A stretch of DNA of 64,000 nt from contig DDNP01000020.1 of the NCBI GenBank assembly GCA_002341185.1, positions 95,340 through 159,339 on the forward strand. The letters are read 5' to 3'. Shown here one piece after another: positions 8,600 to 17,173 of the stretch. Each line of letters opens with the position of its first letter. Position 1 is the stretch's first letter. Source of the stretch: Candidatus Neomicrothrix sp. UBA2517. GTDB lineage: Bacteria > Actinomycetota > Acidimicrobiia > Acidimicrobiales > UBA8592. A model generated the notes under the pieces. The model saw only the letters and a program-made list of their open reading frames with translations. It was not told the origin of the DNA and searched no databases. The position numbers and the translations under genes were made by a program.

Positions 8600-9408
8600 C
8601 GTGATCTGCGCTGAAGAATTTCTTGCACAACTGTAGCCACATGTGACCCACTTTTGTTGTAGATTTTGCCGGTTGCTAGTCCCCTATTGTTGATATGATT
8701 ATTTCCTTCATGTAGATGTAGGTGCCATTCATAAGGAGAAGATGAACGGTGAAACCAGACTGCATGATCAAGACTTGCGCCAAAAAATGGTGGATTTCCA
8801 GACCCATCCCATGTGCCTTCATACAAGGGATGTAGCCGAACAGCTGCATCGAATGGAACGTCGTCACTTGCAAAAACTATCCCTTCTTCATTTGTTGCAT
8901 TTTCTGAAGGAAATCCATTTATTTTCAGCCAGACTGCATGACCATATGGCAAGTCAGATGATGGGACTACCCTTCTCTCCATCATCTCTGACCAATTTTC
9001 ACTGTTTAAATCGTCAGGCATTGGGATGTCTTTCATGGATAGTCGATGATCAACATTAGGTCCTTCTTCGTTGAGTTGAAATGAAGCTGAGAAATTCAGT
9101 ATTGCTTCACCTTTTTGGTAAGCAACAACTCTTCGCGTAGCGAATGATTTACCATCTCTAAGAAGATCTACTTCGTAAGTTATTTCTTCGTTCGACTCTC
9201 CCCCACGGATGAAATAAGCATGAACTGAGTGAACGTTCAGATTATCGGTGACAGTCTTTCTCGCTGCTGCGAGTCCCTGAGCAACAACTTGTCCGCCGTA
9301 GACCCTACCCCAGTTATATGATGGGCTATGTCCTACAAAAGAGTTGTTGGGGACTTCCTCCAAAGTCATTAGATCGTCAAAGGTTTTTATTTCTTTTATT
9401 TCTTTCAA
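8596..9408 (-). CDS. tesB: Acyl-CoA thioesterase II (TesB)
   Basis: A 270-residue double hot-dog thioesterase that hydrolyses acyl-CoA to fatty acid and CoA in the cytoplasm. The N-terminal half shows GRVYGGQVVAQGLAAA and VHAYFIRGG; the C-terminal half shows ASLDHAVWFHR, where the Asp is a catalytic residue of TesB, and a C-terminal VQEILQR strand with the conserved Gln. The length is near the usual 280-290. Its stop overlaps the MFS stop on the other strand. It faces an SDR gene divergently and sits among lipid and steroid degradation genes, so a role in releasing CoA during acyl chain breakdown is plausible. Confidence 0.9.
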   Translation of the reverse strand: MKEIKEIKTFDDLMTLEEVPNNSFVGHSPSYNWGRVYGGQVVAQGLAAARKTVTDNLNVHSVHAYFIRGGESNEEITYEVDLLRDGKSFATRRVVAYQKGEAILNFSASFQLNEEGPNVDHRLSMKDIPMPDDLNSENWSEMMERRVVPSSDLPYGHAVWLKINGFPSENATNEEGIVFASDDVPFDAAVRLHPLYEGTWDGSGNPPFFGASLDHAVWFHRSSSPYEWHLHLHEGNNHINNRGLATGKIYNKSGSHVATVVQEILQRRSR

Positions 9409-9455
9409 TTTGTTTCCTGTGGGAATAGTTTCTTATCTGACGCTATCATCTGACT

Positions 9456-10238
9456 ATGCAAGACGCTGTTGTTATTACGGGCTCTGCGGCAGGCCTAGGA
9501 AGAGCTTTGGTTGATATCCTATCCTCTCAGGGGGTTGATGTTATAGGTATTGATAAGAATAAAGGTGCAGATGTTAATGCCGACTTGTCGACACCGGAAG
9601 GTCGTGAATTAGCAGTAGCTAAAGTTCTGGACATTTGTTCTACCCCGAGAGGAGTCGTTGCTAATGCTGGTCTTAGTCCCATTCATCATGACCCGTTAGA
9701 AATATTTGAAGTTAACTGGCTTGGTGTGAAAAATTTATTAGATTCCTTCCTCCTTCCTCTGGCGTCAAACAATAATGGCTGTGCCGTTGCCATCTCTTCC
9801 ATTGGCGCTGCAGTTGGCGGGAACAAGGATTTGATAGATTGCCTTCTTGAAGGCAATATTAAAGACGCTCGATCGATCATTAATGCATTATTAAATTCAA
9901 ACCCAACAGAAGCAGGTATTGTTACTTATAGCTCCTGCAAGGTCGCAGTAGCGCTGTATGTGCGCACAAATGCAAAGCATTGGGCTGAAGCTGGTGTGAG
10001 ATTAAATTGTGTTGCTCCGGGACGGATGGAGACTGCCATGTTGGATGGTTTGCTTTCACATGATGAGATAGCCCCGGGCATCGAGGCGTTGCCAGTGGGT
10101 GTTGCGAAATCAGCAAGTGCTTCTCAAGTGGCTAGAGCAGTAGACTTTTTTCTCAAACCTGCATCTTCCTTTGTCCATGGTCAAATTCTTTATGTTGATG
10201 GAGGGTCCGAGGCTTTATTGCGCCCCCATGTAATTTAA
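9456..10238 (+). CDS. SDR oxidoreductase, 3-alpha-hydroxysteroid dehydrogenase-like
   Basis: A 260-residue short-chain dehydrogenase. The Rossmann motif is TGSAAGLG (residues about 8-15), the acidic residue after beta-2 is in GIDKNKGADV (NAD preference), NAG is present in VVANAGLS, and the catalytic Ser (AISSIG) and Tyr-x3-Lys (YSSCK) are intact. The GADVNADLSTPEGR segment and the short loop before NAG resemble the 3-alpha-HSD/carbonyl reductase (HsdA) subgroup. The C-terminal GQILYVDGG is standard. The substrate is inferred only from this resemblance and from nearby steroid-type genes. It is monocistronic or paired with the small membrane protein gene 45 bases downstream. Confidence 0.8.
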   Translation: MQDAVVITGSAAGLGRALVDILSSQGVDVIGIDKNKGADVNADLSTPEGRELAVAKVLDICSTPRGVVANAGLSPIHHDPLEIFEVNWLGVKNLLDSFLLPLASNNNGCAVAISSIGAAVGGNKDLIDCLLEGNIKDARSIINALLNSNPTEAGIVTYSSCKVAVALYVRTNAKHWAEAGVRLNCVAPGRMETAMLDGLLSHDEIAPGIEALPVGVAKSASASQVARAVDFFLKPASSFVHGQILYVDGGSEALLRPHVI

Positions 10239-10283
10239 CTTACGATTCACCACTTTGAGCTTGTTATAGGTAACAATCATCAC

Positions 10284-10613
10284 ATGGTCTATTTGCTTCA
10301 GAATTTAGCTGATCTTGATGATGAAATTCTTGAAAGACTACCTACCGACGTTATAGAGGCTATTAACAACGGGTCTCTTACACGATTACCTAAGTCAGTC
10401 GTAGATTCTTTACCTGATCAAGTATCAGATTCCATCCCCAATTCATTGATAGAAGCAGCTACTGCAAACCCTGTATTGGCCCTAATTCTGGTGATTTGTG
10501 GAGTAATCGGAATAATTGGTTTTCTTTATGGGGTTTTCAAAAGTGGTATGAAAACAGCTTTGTTTTTTGGAGTTGTTGCTGCCTGCTCGTGGGGGATTTT
10601 CGCAACTGTTTAA
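10284..10613 (+). CDS. Small membrane protein with Leu-Pro repeats, unknown function
   Basis: A 109-residue protein I do not recognise. The N-terminal half (about 1-60) is acidic and repetitive: LERLPTDVIEAI, LTRLPKSVVDSLP, and SDSIPNSLIEA give an L/I-P-x3-[VI] unit every 10-15 residues. The C-terminal half contains two hydrophobic segments, about 62-82 (LALILVICGVIGIIGFLYGV) and 89-108, separated by a short basic loop (KSGMK). It probably presents the repeat domain on one side of the membrane. The stop overlaps the convergent SDR gene by 4 bases. It is accepted as real because of the clean repeat and membrane layout. Confidence 0.55.
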   Translation: MVYLLQNLADLDDEILERLPTDVIEAINNGSLTRLPKSVVDSLPDQVSDSIPNSLIEAATANPVLALILVICGVIGIIGFLYGVFKSGMKTALFFGVVAACSWGIFATV

Positions 10614-11323
10614 TTGTGCCCGGGCGATCCGGCAGTGATACCCCCATCTACAAATAGAATTTGTCCGGTCACATAGTTCGATTTCGGTGAAACAAGAAAA
10701 CTTACTATTTGCGCTACATCGCTTGGATCACCGACTCTTTTAAGGGGTACAGCATTAGACCTAGCCGCTAATGCATTCCCCTTGTAATTGAGTGCGGTTC
10801 CTTCTGTTATTACCATTCCCGGTCCAACTGCGTTCACCCTTATCGGTGCTATTTCTAAAGACCATTGCCGAGTTAAAGCCTCAATAGCCGCTTTCGACGC
10901 TGCATAAAGTCCAAGACCCGGGGAATTCGTTCGAGACGCAGCTGAAGTTATGTTAATGATACTGCTTGAATTGCTTTTTTTAATCTTAGGCAATACGTGC
11001 TTAGTGCAATTTAGTGTTCCAAGGATGTTTGTCTCCAATACGTTCTTTTGTGTAGAAAGGTCAAGTGTGGCTAAGGGCTCTGGTTTCCAAATTCCAGCAT
11101 TGTTTATTAGGATATCTAGTGATTTTATTTCAGTTAACGCCTCTTGAACTTCACTTTCGTTTGCAACATCTACTGTGAAACTTTTGCAATTTAGCTTAGT
11201 GCTAGCTTCTTTCAGAGATTCATAGTTTTTGTCAAATAGAACAACTTCATATCCATCCTTGATAAGAGATTCTGCAATTTGAAACCCAATTCCTTGTGCA
11301 CCTCCAGTGACTATCGCTTGCAT
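10610..11323 (-). CDS. SDR family oxidoreductase (FabG-like)
   Basis: A 237-residue classical short-chain dehydrogenase. It has TGGAQGIG near residues 7-14, LFDKNYESL (Asp after beta-2, favouring NAD), LINNAGIW, catalytic Ser in NITSAAS, YAASK as the Tyr-x3-Lys motif, VGPGMVITEG, and a C-terminal GQILFVDGG. All catalytic residues are present. It is the first of a minus-strand block whose other members begin upstream (LivK to the small membrane protein), but the 11-base gap to the gene at 11335 suggests it may be co-transcribed as the last gene of that operon. The substrate is unknown. Confidence 0.82.
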   Translation of the reverse strand: MQAIVTGGAQGIGFQIAESLIKDGYEVVLFDKNYESLKEASTKLNCKSFTVDVANESEVQEALTEIKSLDILINNAGIWKPEPLATLDLSTQKNVLETNILGTLNCTKHVLPKIKKSNSSSIINITSAASRTNSPGLGLYAASKAAIEALTRQWSLEIAPIRVNAVGPGMVITEGTALNYKGNALAARSNAVPLKRVGDPSDVAQIVSFLVSPKSNYVTGQILFVDGGITAGSPGHN

Positions 11324-11334
11324 ATATTCCTTAT

Positions 11335-11664
11335 TTATTTTTGATAAAATTTATTATTCTCATGTATTTGCCTTAAAAGCCAGAATCTTAGATATCTGCC
11401 GATACTGAAACGCAGATAGACAAATCCGCCTACGAGTGAAATTGCTACACCCAAAATAGCCAAAATCATATGTTCATTATGTTCTAAATTGTCAACTTGA
11501 GCGTTACCGCTATTTTGCGAACCTGCAATGAAATAAGAAATTAGAGTTAGTACTGCCCCACCGAACAGAACAAACAATCCTGTCAATTCATAAAGCCTGT
11601 CCCGTTCATTTGACCCAGTTTTAGATTTTATTTCTTGAACTGCTTTTTCAAACTCTTCGTCCAT
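11335..11664 (-). CDS. Small two-helix membrane protein, unknown function
   Basis: A 109-residue protein. The first 25 residues are charged (EFEKAVQEIKSKTGSNERD). Two hydrophobic segments follow, about residues 27-46 (LTGLFVLFGGAVLTLISYFI) and 67-85 (MILAILGVAISLVGGFVYL), with a polar loop between, then a basic tail. It begins 15 bases after the livF stop, so it is likely part of the LivK-HM-G-F operon, perhaps a membrane accessory. I do not recognise the family; similar small proteins with this layout are common beside transport genes in actinobacteria. Confidence 0.55.
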   Translation of the reverse strand: MDEEFEKAVQEIKSKTGSNERDRLYELTGLFVLFGGAVLTLISYFIAGSQNSGNAQVDNLEHNEHMILAILGVAISLVGGFVYLRFSIGRYLRFWLLRQIHENNKFYQK

Positions 11665-11679
11665 TTTCCCCCCGTGATA

Positions 11680-12393
11680 TTAAATCTTTCCCTTTGTGCC
11701 AAGATACGCATCAGAGAGTTGATCCTCAAGTTCATTTGGTGATCCTTCGGAAATTATTTTTCCGTTAATCAGGATTCCGGCTCTAGTCGCGACACCAAGA
11801 ACTGTTCTAGCAAATTGTTCCACCACCAAAACCCCTATTCCTTGTTCGGCTAGTTGGGCAACAATTTCGTAGAGCTCTTTAACAATTATTGGAGCTAATC
11901 CCATTGATAATTCATCGAGTAATAGAATCTTTGGATTAGTCCCAAGAGCTCTTGCCATAGATAACATCTGTTGTTCGCCGCCGGACAAGGTTCCAGCCAG
12001 TTGCTTTCTTTTATTACTCAATTGAGGAAAACGATCATAAGTTATAGATTCAATTGTCGCGAGGTCCGTTCCTGAATGAGTCATCATTACCAAATTCTCG
12101 CTCACAGTTAGGTTCGGAAATATGCCTTTACCCTCAGGTATGGTGCATACTCCGACCTTTGCTAATTCTTCCGGAGCTACCCCTTCCATTGACCTACCCG
12201 CTACTTTAACGTTGCCTTTCCAAGGCTCAATCTGCCGTGAGCAAACTTTTAGGAGCGTTGACTTCCCACCACCATTTGGTCCTAAGAGCGCATATATATC
12301 GCCTTCCGCCAATGTTAGGTCTATTCCGTGCAGCACTGGTATGGTTCCATAACCAGTTAATATATTGTCAAGTTGCAGAAGAGGTTTATCCAC
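11680..12393 (-). CDS. livF: Branched-chain/lipid-type ABC transporter ATPase (LivF)
   Basis: One of two ATPases of a high-affinity branched-chain amino acid-type transporter. It shows Walker A GPNGGGKST, signature LSGGEQQMLSMARAL, Walker B ILLLDELSMGLAP and the LivF-type end VVEQFARTVLGVATR. The best start is GTG at 12393, preceded by GGGAGG at five bases; it gives 237 residues, the usual LivF length, and an 8-base overlap with livG. An in-frame ATG at 12414 would add seven residues inside livG and has no better binding site. It acts with LivG on the cytoplasmic face of the fused permease. Confidence 0.9.
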   Translation of the reverse strand: MDKPLLQLDNILTGYGTIPVLHGIDLTLAEGDIYALLGPNGGGKSTLLKVCSRQIEPWKGNVKVAGRSMEGVAPEELAKVGVCTIPEGKGIFPNLTVSENLVMMTHSGTDLATIESITYDRFPQLSNKRKQLAGTLSGGEQQMLSMARALGTNPKILLLDELSMGLAPIIVKELYEIVAQLAEQGIGVLVVEQFARTVLGVATRAGILINGKIISEGSPNELEDQLSDAYLGTKGKI

Positions 12394-13123
12394 TTTTTCC
12401 TCCCAAGTACGCATCTATAACAACGGGATTCCCCTGGATTTCTGCAGTAGTTCCTTCGGCAATCAGACTTCCGAAATCAAGAACGAATATCTTGTCGCAT
12501 ACGTTCATAACGAGCGACATATCGTGCTCTACTAAAAATATTGACATACCTTCTTTATTCAGAGATCTTAGAATGTCAGCAAATTCTGATGTTTCGTTAT
12601 CATTCTGTCCGGAGGCCGGTTCATCAAGTAGAAGGAGTTTAGGTTCCTGCACTAAGGACCTTGCCAATTCCACGAGTCTTGCTTTACCGGTTGGTATTTC
12701 GGACACATTTTTTGAGCCAGAATCTCTTAAATTCGTTATCTCCAAAGCGCGGTCCACATTCTTTTTTATATTTGCGGAATTGTTAGATCCACTGGACCAT
12801 TCTCCTCTAATTTCTGCAGCTACTTGCACATTTTCCCTGACTGTTAAGCTCGGAAATAACTCGAGTCGCTGGAACGTCCTACCTAAACCTAACTTTGCAC
12901 GACGATACGGAGAAAGAGCAGTCATGTCAGCATCACCAAATTTGAGAGTTCCTTCATTCGGTCTTAAAAGCCCATTGGTTACGTTAAAAAGTGTTGTTTT
13001 ACCGGCACCGTTAGGTCCAATTAATCCTGTGATACTTCCTGTACTTACAGTTATATCAACATTATTTAAAGCTGTGTGCCCACCGAAGCGGACTGTGATA
13101 CCTGATAGCTCAAGTTGAGTCAT
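12386..13123 (-). CDS. livG: Branched-chain/lipid-type ABC transporter ATPase (LivG)
   Basis: The second ATPase of the transporter, 245 residues. Walker A reads GPNGAGKTT, followed by FNVTNGLLRPNEG; the LivG-specific segment GLGRTFQRLELFPSLTV is present. The usual signature is changed: VSEIPTGKARLVELARSL replaces the LSGGQQRR-like text, so SGG reads as PTG. Walker B is LLLLDEPASGQND. The end VEHDMSLVMNVCDKIFVLD is LivG-like. The start overlaps the permease stop by 4 bases (ATGA), indicating translational coupling. The altered signature may affect activity and is typical of some LivG paralogues in lipid-type clusters. Confidence 0.88.
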   Translation of the reverse strand: MTQLELSGITVRFGGHTALNNVDITVSTGSITGLIGPNGAGKTTLFNVTNGLLRPNEGTLKFGDADMTALSPYRRAKLGLGRTFQRLELFPSLTVRENVQVAAEIRGEWSSGSNNSANIKKNVDRALEITNLRDSGSKNVSEIPTGKARLVELARSLVQEPKLLLLDEPASGQNDNETSEFADILRSLNKEGMSIFLVEHDMSLVMNVCDKIFVLDFGSLIAEGTTAEIQGNPVVIDAYLGGKSG

Positions 13124-15582
13124 TGCAGTTCTCTTTCGCCCTCTTTAATATTTGCAGTTTCCAGTCCTACCATTGAGTCAATGAAGCTTTGATGTGTTTC
13201 TGACATTTGGTTCTCTATCCCAATGAGCTCCCATGCAATTGCTATTTCTTGTTCTGTTTTTTGATGTTTATCTGCAATAAGAGTGGACACTAATAAGAGT
13301 GGTAGAACAAGTAAGAGAAAAGTCCACCCGTCCAGAAAATTGAAAATTCGTAATGCCCATATAGTGATAGATAATATAATCGTTGTTATTAGAATTGGTC
13401 GGGATTTTTTTGCGCCAAGGGCTTTAAATCCTTCAAAGATTTGAGCTGCAATGCCGTTTGAATTTCTACCTAAACCAATACCAGCTACTGCTGGACCCAG
13501 AAATAAGAAAAAGTCATGAACAAACGTGAACAACCAGTCGAAACTTTCCCAATCAGTGCTGAGTTTCGACCAGAAGTCTCCCATAACAAGAAATGCGGTC
13601 CCATAGAGTATTCCTCCAATAAGTGCTCCGGTAATATAACCTATCCCCCCCACCACAGTCAGCATAAACAGTGCTAGACCTTCAAATACAGTGAAAGGCG
13701 CATCTTCTTGAATGGCTCGTAGGTTTGATGCATGCAAGGCTCCACCAAGTCCGGCTATTGCAGCTGCAAGTGTAAAAACCGACAATTTTAGTCTCAACAT
13801 GTTCAAACCCAGAGTTGCACTAGCAGCTGGACTATCTTTCATCGCTGACAATTGACGACCATAGGAACTATTTTTCAGAAGAACTAGCATCAGCGATATC
13901 AACGTAAAGCAAATAGCTAGAAGGATTAACATCGCTGCTTGATTATTTCTAAAGTCAATATTTAAAAGTTCCGGCCGTGGCATATTTAATGCCCCGTTGT
14001 TAAAAATATTGAAGGTTATGTCTTCACCATCACCAAAGAATGGGATATTCAAACTTAATGTTTGACGTTGTTTGTAGACCATTTTGTCAACAAATATAGC
14101 GAAGGCAAATGTTGCAAGTCCAAGGTACAACCCCCGTAGACGTATAGCTGGTAGTGCTACCATTGCTCCTACTATTCCAGAAATTAGTGTTGCGACTAGT
14201 AATCCACTCAGCGACATACTTTCGCGACTAGCAATACCTGTTCCAGTAGTTCCGTCGAAAAGCGAAACAAAAACTAAGGTGAAAAGAGCGAATGAGGCAC
14301 AACTGAACCACAGTTTCTTTCTTTTTAAACCGAACGCTGAGAGTATCAAGAAAGACAAAAGTAACGCAAGGGCTGTCGCTAGTGAGGCAAACCCTGCTCC
14401 CGTCTCAACTGTTGTTCCAACGTCAAATTGATAAGCCGATAAAGCTCCAATTCCAGCAAAGGCAAGTGGTGCTAGATTGATTTCACCGGCATATCCGGTC
14501 AATAGAACCATCGATAAGGCAATGATACTAAAACCTAATCCTTTCGAAAGACTAAATTCCCATTTGCTCTCAAGTATGGGTGTAAGCCCTATAACAGTGA
14601 GAATGAATATGAGACCCCATAGAACTGATGATTTGATATCTGGTGATTTGAAACTTTCACGGTACTTCTTTATGGAACTTCCACGAAGGCGTTCCTGTGG
14701 CAGAACTACAAGGATGGCAAATAATATTACCACTGGAATAGTTGACCGAAGTTCAGATAGCCAAGGCCATTTTCTCCCTGTTCCTGAAATCCAATTCCAA
14801 TATGAGACTGCTAAGCCAATTGCAATACCTCCCATAAACGTTAATGGAAGATTCTTTAAGCGGCCGAATATCGCTGCTGCATATGCGTTGACGACTAGCA
14901 GAGTCAGGGCGAGTACGTTCAGGCTTCCTAGGAGTGGAGATATCAATATCCCTGCTAAACCTGCTAGGACGGAACCAATGATCCAGCTCAAAAGTGCTGA
15001 AAAATTGGGATTGCTTCCATTGAGTCGGACTAGATCTTGATTATCGACGACTGCACGCATAGTGATTCCAGTACGAGTATTAGATAAGAGGAGTTTGAGC
15101 AGCAAGGCAAGCGTTATTGCAACGATTACGACAATAGTTTGATGAGTAGTTATGAACGCATCACCTAGTTGCCACTTTGAATCTCGACCAAAGAATGGTT
15201 CGGGTATTCGGGATTCGAAATCTTGCCAAATCCAGTTTGTTAGTCCAATAAATGCCAGCATTACAGCTATCGGAATAACGAGCTTCGTAGTTTCGGAGGC
15301 TCCCTCAAGCCCTTTCATAACTATTGATTGTAATAAGATGCCCAAAACTGGAGATACCACTAGAAGGACGAAGGCCATCGCTATTGGCGCAGGCCACTCC
15401 CCGCCCCATCCTGAGTCCCACCGCAATTGCCAATATATGAAGGCAGCGAACATGCCGATGGCCCCGTGCGCGAAATTAAAAATCCCTGAAGTCGTGTAAG
15501 TTACGACTAGACCGACTGAGGCAATTGAGTAAATAGATCCTATAGCTAAGCCGACAACTGTAAAAGTTATAAGCTCTGTCAT
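13120..15582 (-). CDS. Fused LivH-LivM branched-chain/lipid-type ABC permease
   Basis: An 820-residue membrane protein joining both permeases of the transporter. Residues about 1-300 are LivH-like (GLAIGSIYSIASVGLVVTYT, FNFAHGAIGMFAAFIYW, GITMRAVVDNQDLVRL, GLAGILISPL). Residues about 320-690 are LivM-like (LGFSIIALSMVLLTGYAGEI, NLAPLAFAGIGALSAY, LRLRGLYLGLATFAFA-type segment, GRQLSAMKDSPAASATLG). A further region with a few membrane segments and a charged cytoplasmic tail follows. The fusion is known in some actinobacterial clusters. It starts 9 bases after the livK stop. Substrate could be amino acids, but the neighbouring steroid/acyl-CoA genes make a fatty or steroid acid possible. Confidence 0.87.
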   Translation of the reverse strand: MTELITFTVVGLAIGSIYSIASVGLVVTYTTSGIFNFAHGAIGMFAAFIYWQLRWDSGWGGEWPAPIAMAFVLLVVSPVLGILLQSIVMKGLEGASETTKLVIPIAVMLAFIGLTNWIWQDFESRIPEPFFGRDSKWQLGDAFITTHQTIVVIVAITLALLLKLLLSNTRTGITMRAVVDNQDLVRLNGSNPNFSALLSWIIGSVLAGLAGILISPLLGSLNVLALTLLVVNAYAAAIFGRLKNLPLTFMGGIAIGLAVSYWNWISGTGRKWPWLSELRSTIPVVILFAILVVLPQERLRGSSIKKYRESFKSPDIKSSVLWGLIFILTVIGLTPILESKWEFSLSKGLGFSIIALSMVLLTGYAGEINLAPLAFAGIGALSAYQFDVGTTVETGAGFASLATALALLLSFLILSAFGLKRKKLWFSCASFALFTLVFVSLFDGTTGTGIASRESMSLSGLLVATLISGIVGAMVALPAIRLRGLYLGLATFAFAIFVDKMVYKQRQTLSLNIPFFGDGEDITFNIFNNGALNMPRPELLNIDFRNNQAAMLILLAICFTLISLMLVLLKNSSYGRQLSAMKDSPAASATLGLNMLRLKLSVFTLAAAIAGLGGALHASNLRAIQEDAPFTVFEGLALFMLTVVGGIGYITGALIGGILYGTAFLVMGDFWSKLSTDWESFDWLFTFVHDFFLFLGPAVAGIGLGRNSNGIAAQIFEGFKALGAKKSRPILITTIILSITIWALRIFNFLDGWTFLLLVLPLLLVSTLIADKHQKTEQEIAIAWELIGIENQMSETHQSFIDSMVGLETANIKEGERELQ

Positions 15583-15591
15583 CTTTTTTTG

Positions 15592-17088
15592 CTACTCTGC
15601 GGTGAATTTTCGCGAGACTCTATTCCCGTCTAGTTCCGCGTCATCGGTCCATCGATTAGTGAAACCAGCATTCCAACTTTCATTACATTCGTAAGTGCCT
15701 GGCTCGCTGGGGAAGATCCGCTTATATGAAGTTCCCTTCAATTCAATTACTATTCCGCATGGAGGTGGTTCATTAACTCCGGGGTCACTTGCAACATGCA
15801 TTCCTCCACCTGACCACTCATCGATTTTCGAAGCCTCATCAAGGACGCAGGAACGAGTTAAATTTGATCCGCATGCTTTTGCTGCCGTTGCCCAAAGAAG
15901 AAAAGCAGAAGCGGCTTGCATACCTAATAGTGCTATTTCTCCACCCTTCTCTTCCATAATTGTTAAATAGTCATTTACACCAGGAGCATAGTCCCGTTCT
16001 TCAAATGGAATGAATGCCATACGGACATACGTGTTGTCCATCACCCCATCGCTATTAGCTTCTCTACAACTATTTTCGTAGAAATTGGCGTCAGTCGTGT
16101 AGATTGCATCAAAGCCATTTACTGAAGCAGCTGCTCGGAATGCTTGATAGTTTGGCAAGCATGTTCCAGTGAAATAGATGTGCTCTACGCCAGCATTCTT
16201 TAGCTCAAGGACGAATGGAGTCCAGTCATCTTCTCCCACAATGTTGTATTCAAGATTGGCTATGAAATCAAAACCTAGCAAGGGGTATGAAGATAGTGTT
16301 TTGTCTTTGGTCTCAATTGTGGCTGCAAAATTTCCATACATAGTAGCCGATTTCGTAATTGAATTCGGATATGTTTCTGCTATGAAGGAGGCCATTGACA
16401 AAGGATTTCGATCAGATGGGTTGGGAACTGGCTGTATCATCATCGGTCCATGAGCAGCTGCCGCGCTCACAGTGTAGGTAGGTATATGTGCGAGTTCACA
16501 CTGAACTCTTGTCTCTTCACCTAGTGAATCAACTGCGAAGCCTTCTGAGACCATCATAAAAACTCGTGGACAAGCATCGAGCCAAACGTTACTAACTTCG
16601 AAGATTTTGGCATCATATAACTCAACTAGGACTTCGCGTCCGTTAATTCCACCTAATTCATTGCACTTTTCAACAAAAGCACTGAGAGTATCAGTTTGTG
16701 TAATATTCAAACCCAGAGAAGCGGCGTACCCACGGTCATCACCACCCCCAATAAGGATAGATGAATCTGTTACGCCTTGATCTGTCGACCCAGAAGCTGA
16801 TCCAGGGTTACATGGCCACTCAATATCTCCGAACATTTCATAATCAGCTTCTTCTTCCATGGGTACTGCCGGAGCTGCATCAGAGTTCGTTGTGTTTGAC
16901 GATGATTGACTTTCTGCTGTCTCACTGCTTTCTGTTTCTCGCTGAACAGCTGAATCTTCATTATCTGAGGTTTCAGAGCTTTGGCTTTCGGCCGGAGCAG
17001 ATACATCACGATCACCTCCACCGCCGCATGAAGCAGAAAAAAGTAGAACAACAGATATCACAGCTAACGTTTTTATATATCCTCGCAT
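15592..17088 (-). CDS. livK: ABC transporter substrate-binding lipoprotein (LivK-like, periplasmic type 1)
   Basis: A 498-residue lipoprotein, longer than typical LivK (about 370-400). The signal peptide ends FSASC with the lipidated Cys at residue 21, followed by GGGG and a Ser/Thr/Glu-rich linker to about residue 75. The binding domain then begins (STDQGVTDSSILIGGG; GLNITQTDTLSAFVEKCNELGGINGREV), the usual type-1 fold with the GGINGR motif. Several Cys residues suggest disulfides. It is the first gene of the minus-strand transporter operon. The ligand cannot be read from the sequence; it could be an amino acid, an amide or a lipid-derived acid. Confidence 0.87.
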   Translation of the reverse strand: MRGYIKTLAVISVVLLFSASCGGGGDRDVSAPAESQSSETSDNEDSAVQRETESSETAESQSSSNTTNSDAAPAVPMEEEADYEMFGDIEWPCNPGSASGSTDQGVTDSSILIGGGDDRGYAASLGLNITQTDTLSAFVEKCNELGGINGREVLVELYDAKIFEVSNVWLDACPRVFMMVSEGFAVDSLGEETRVQCELAHIPTYTVSAAAAHGPMMIQPVPNPSDRNPLSMASFIAETYPNSITKSATMYGNFAATIETKDKTLSSYPLLGFDFIANLEYNIVGEDDWTPFVLELKNAGVEHIYFTGTCLPNYQAFRAAASVNGFDAIYTTDANFYENSCREANSDGVMDNTYVRMAFIPFEERDYAPGVNDYLTIMEEKGGEIALLGMQAASAFLLWATAAKACGSNLTRSCVLDEASKIDEWSGGGMHVASDPGVNEPPPCGIVIELKGTSYKRIFPSEPGTYECNESWNAGFTNRWTDDAELDGNRVSRKFTAE

Positions 17089-17173
17089 GATCCCCCGATT
17101 AATGATTCCTATATGAGCAGAGAATACACTGAATTCCTTAACAGGTCAGATCGAAAACATAGTTCTGGTGCAT

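Noticed and set aside
12237..13118. Long open frame (293 codons) on the plus strand
   Set aside because: It lies fully antisense to livG and livF, whose motifs are intact, and it has no domain pattern or binding site.
14477..15040. Open frame of 187 codons on the plus strand
   Set aside because: It is antisense to the LivHM fusion gene; its translation shows no family and is shaped by the reverse of membrane codons.
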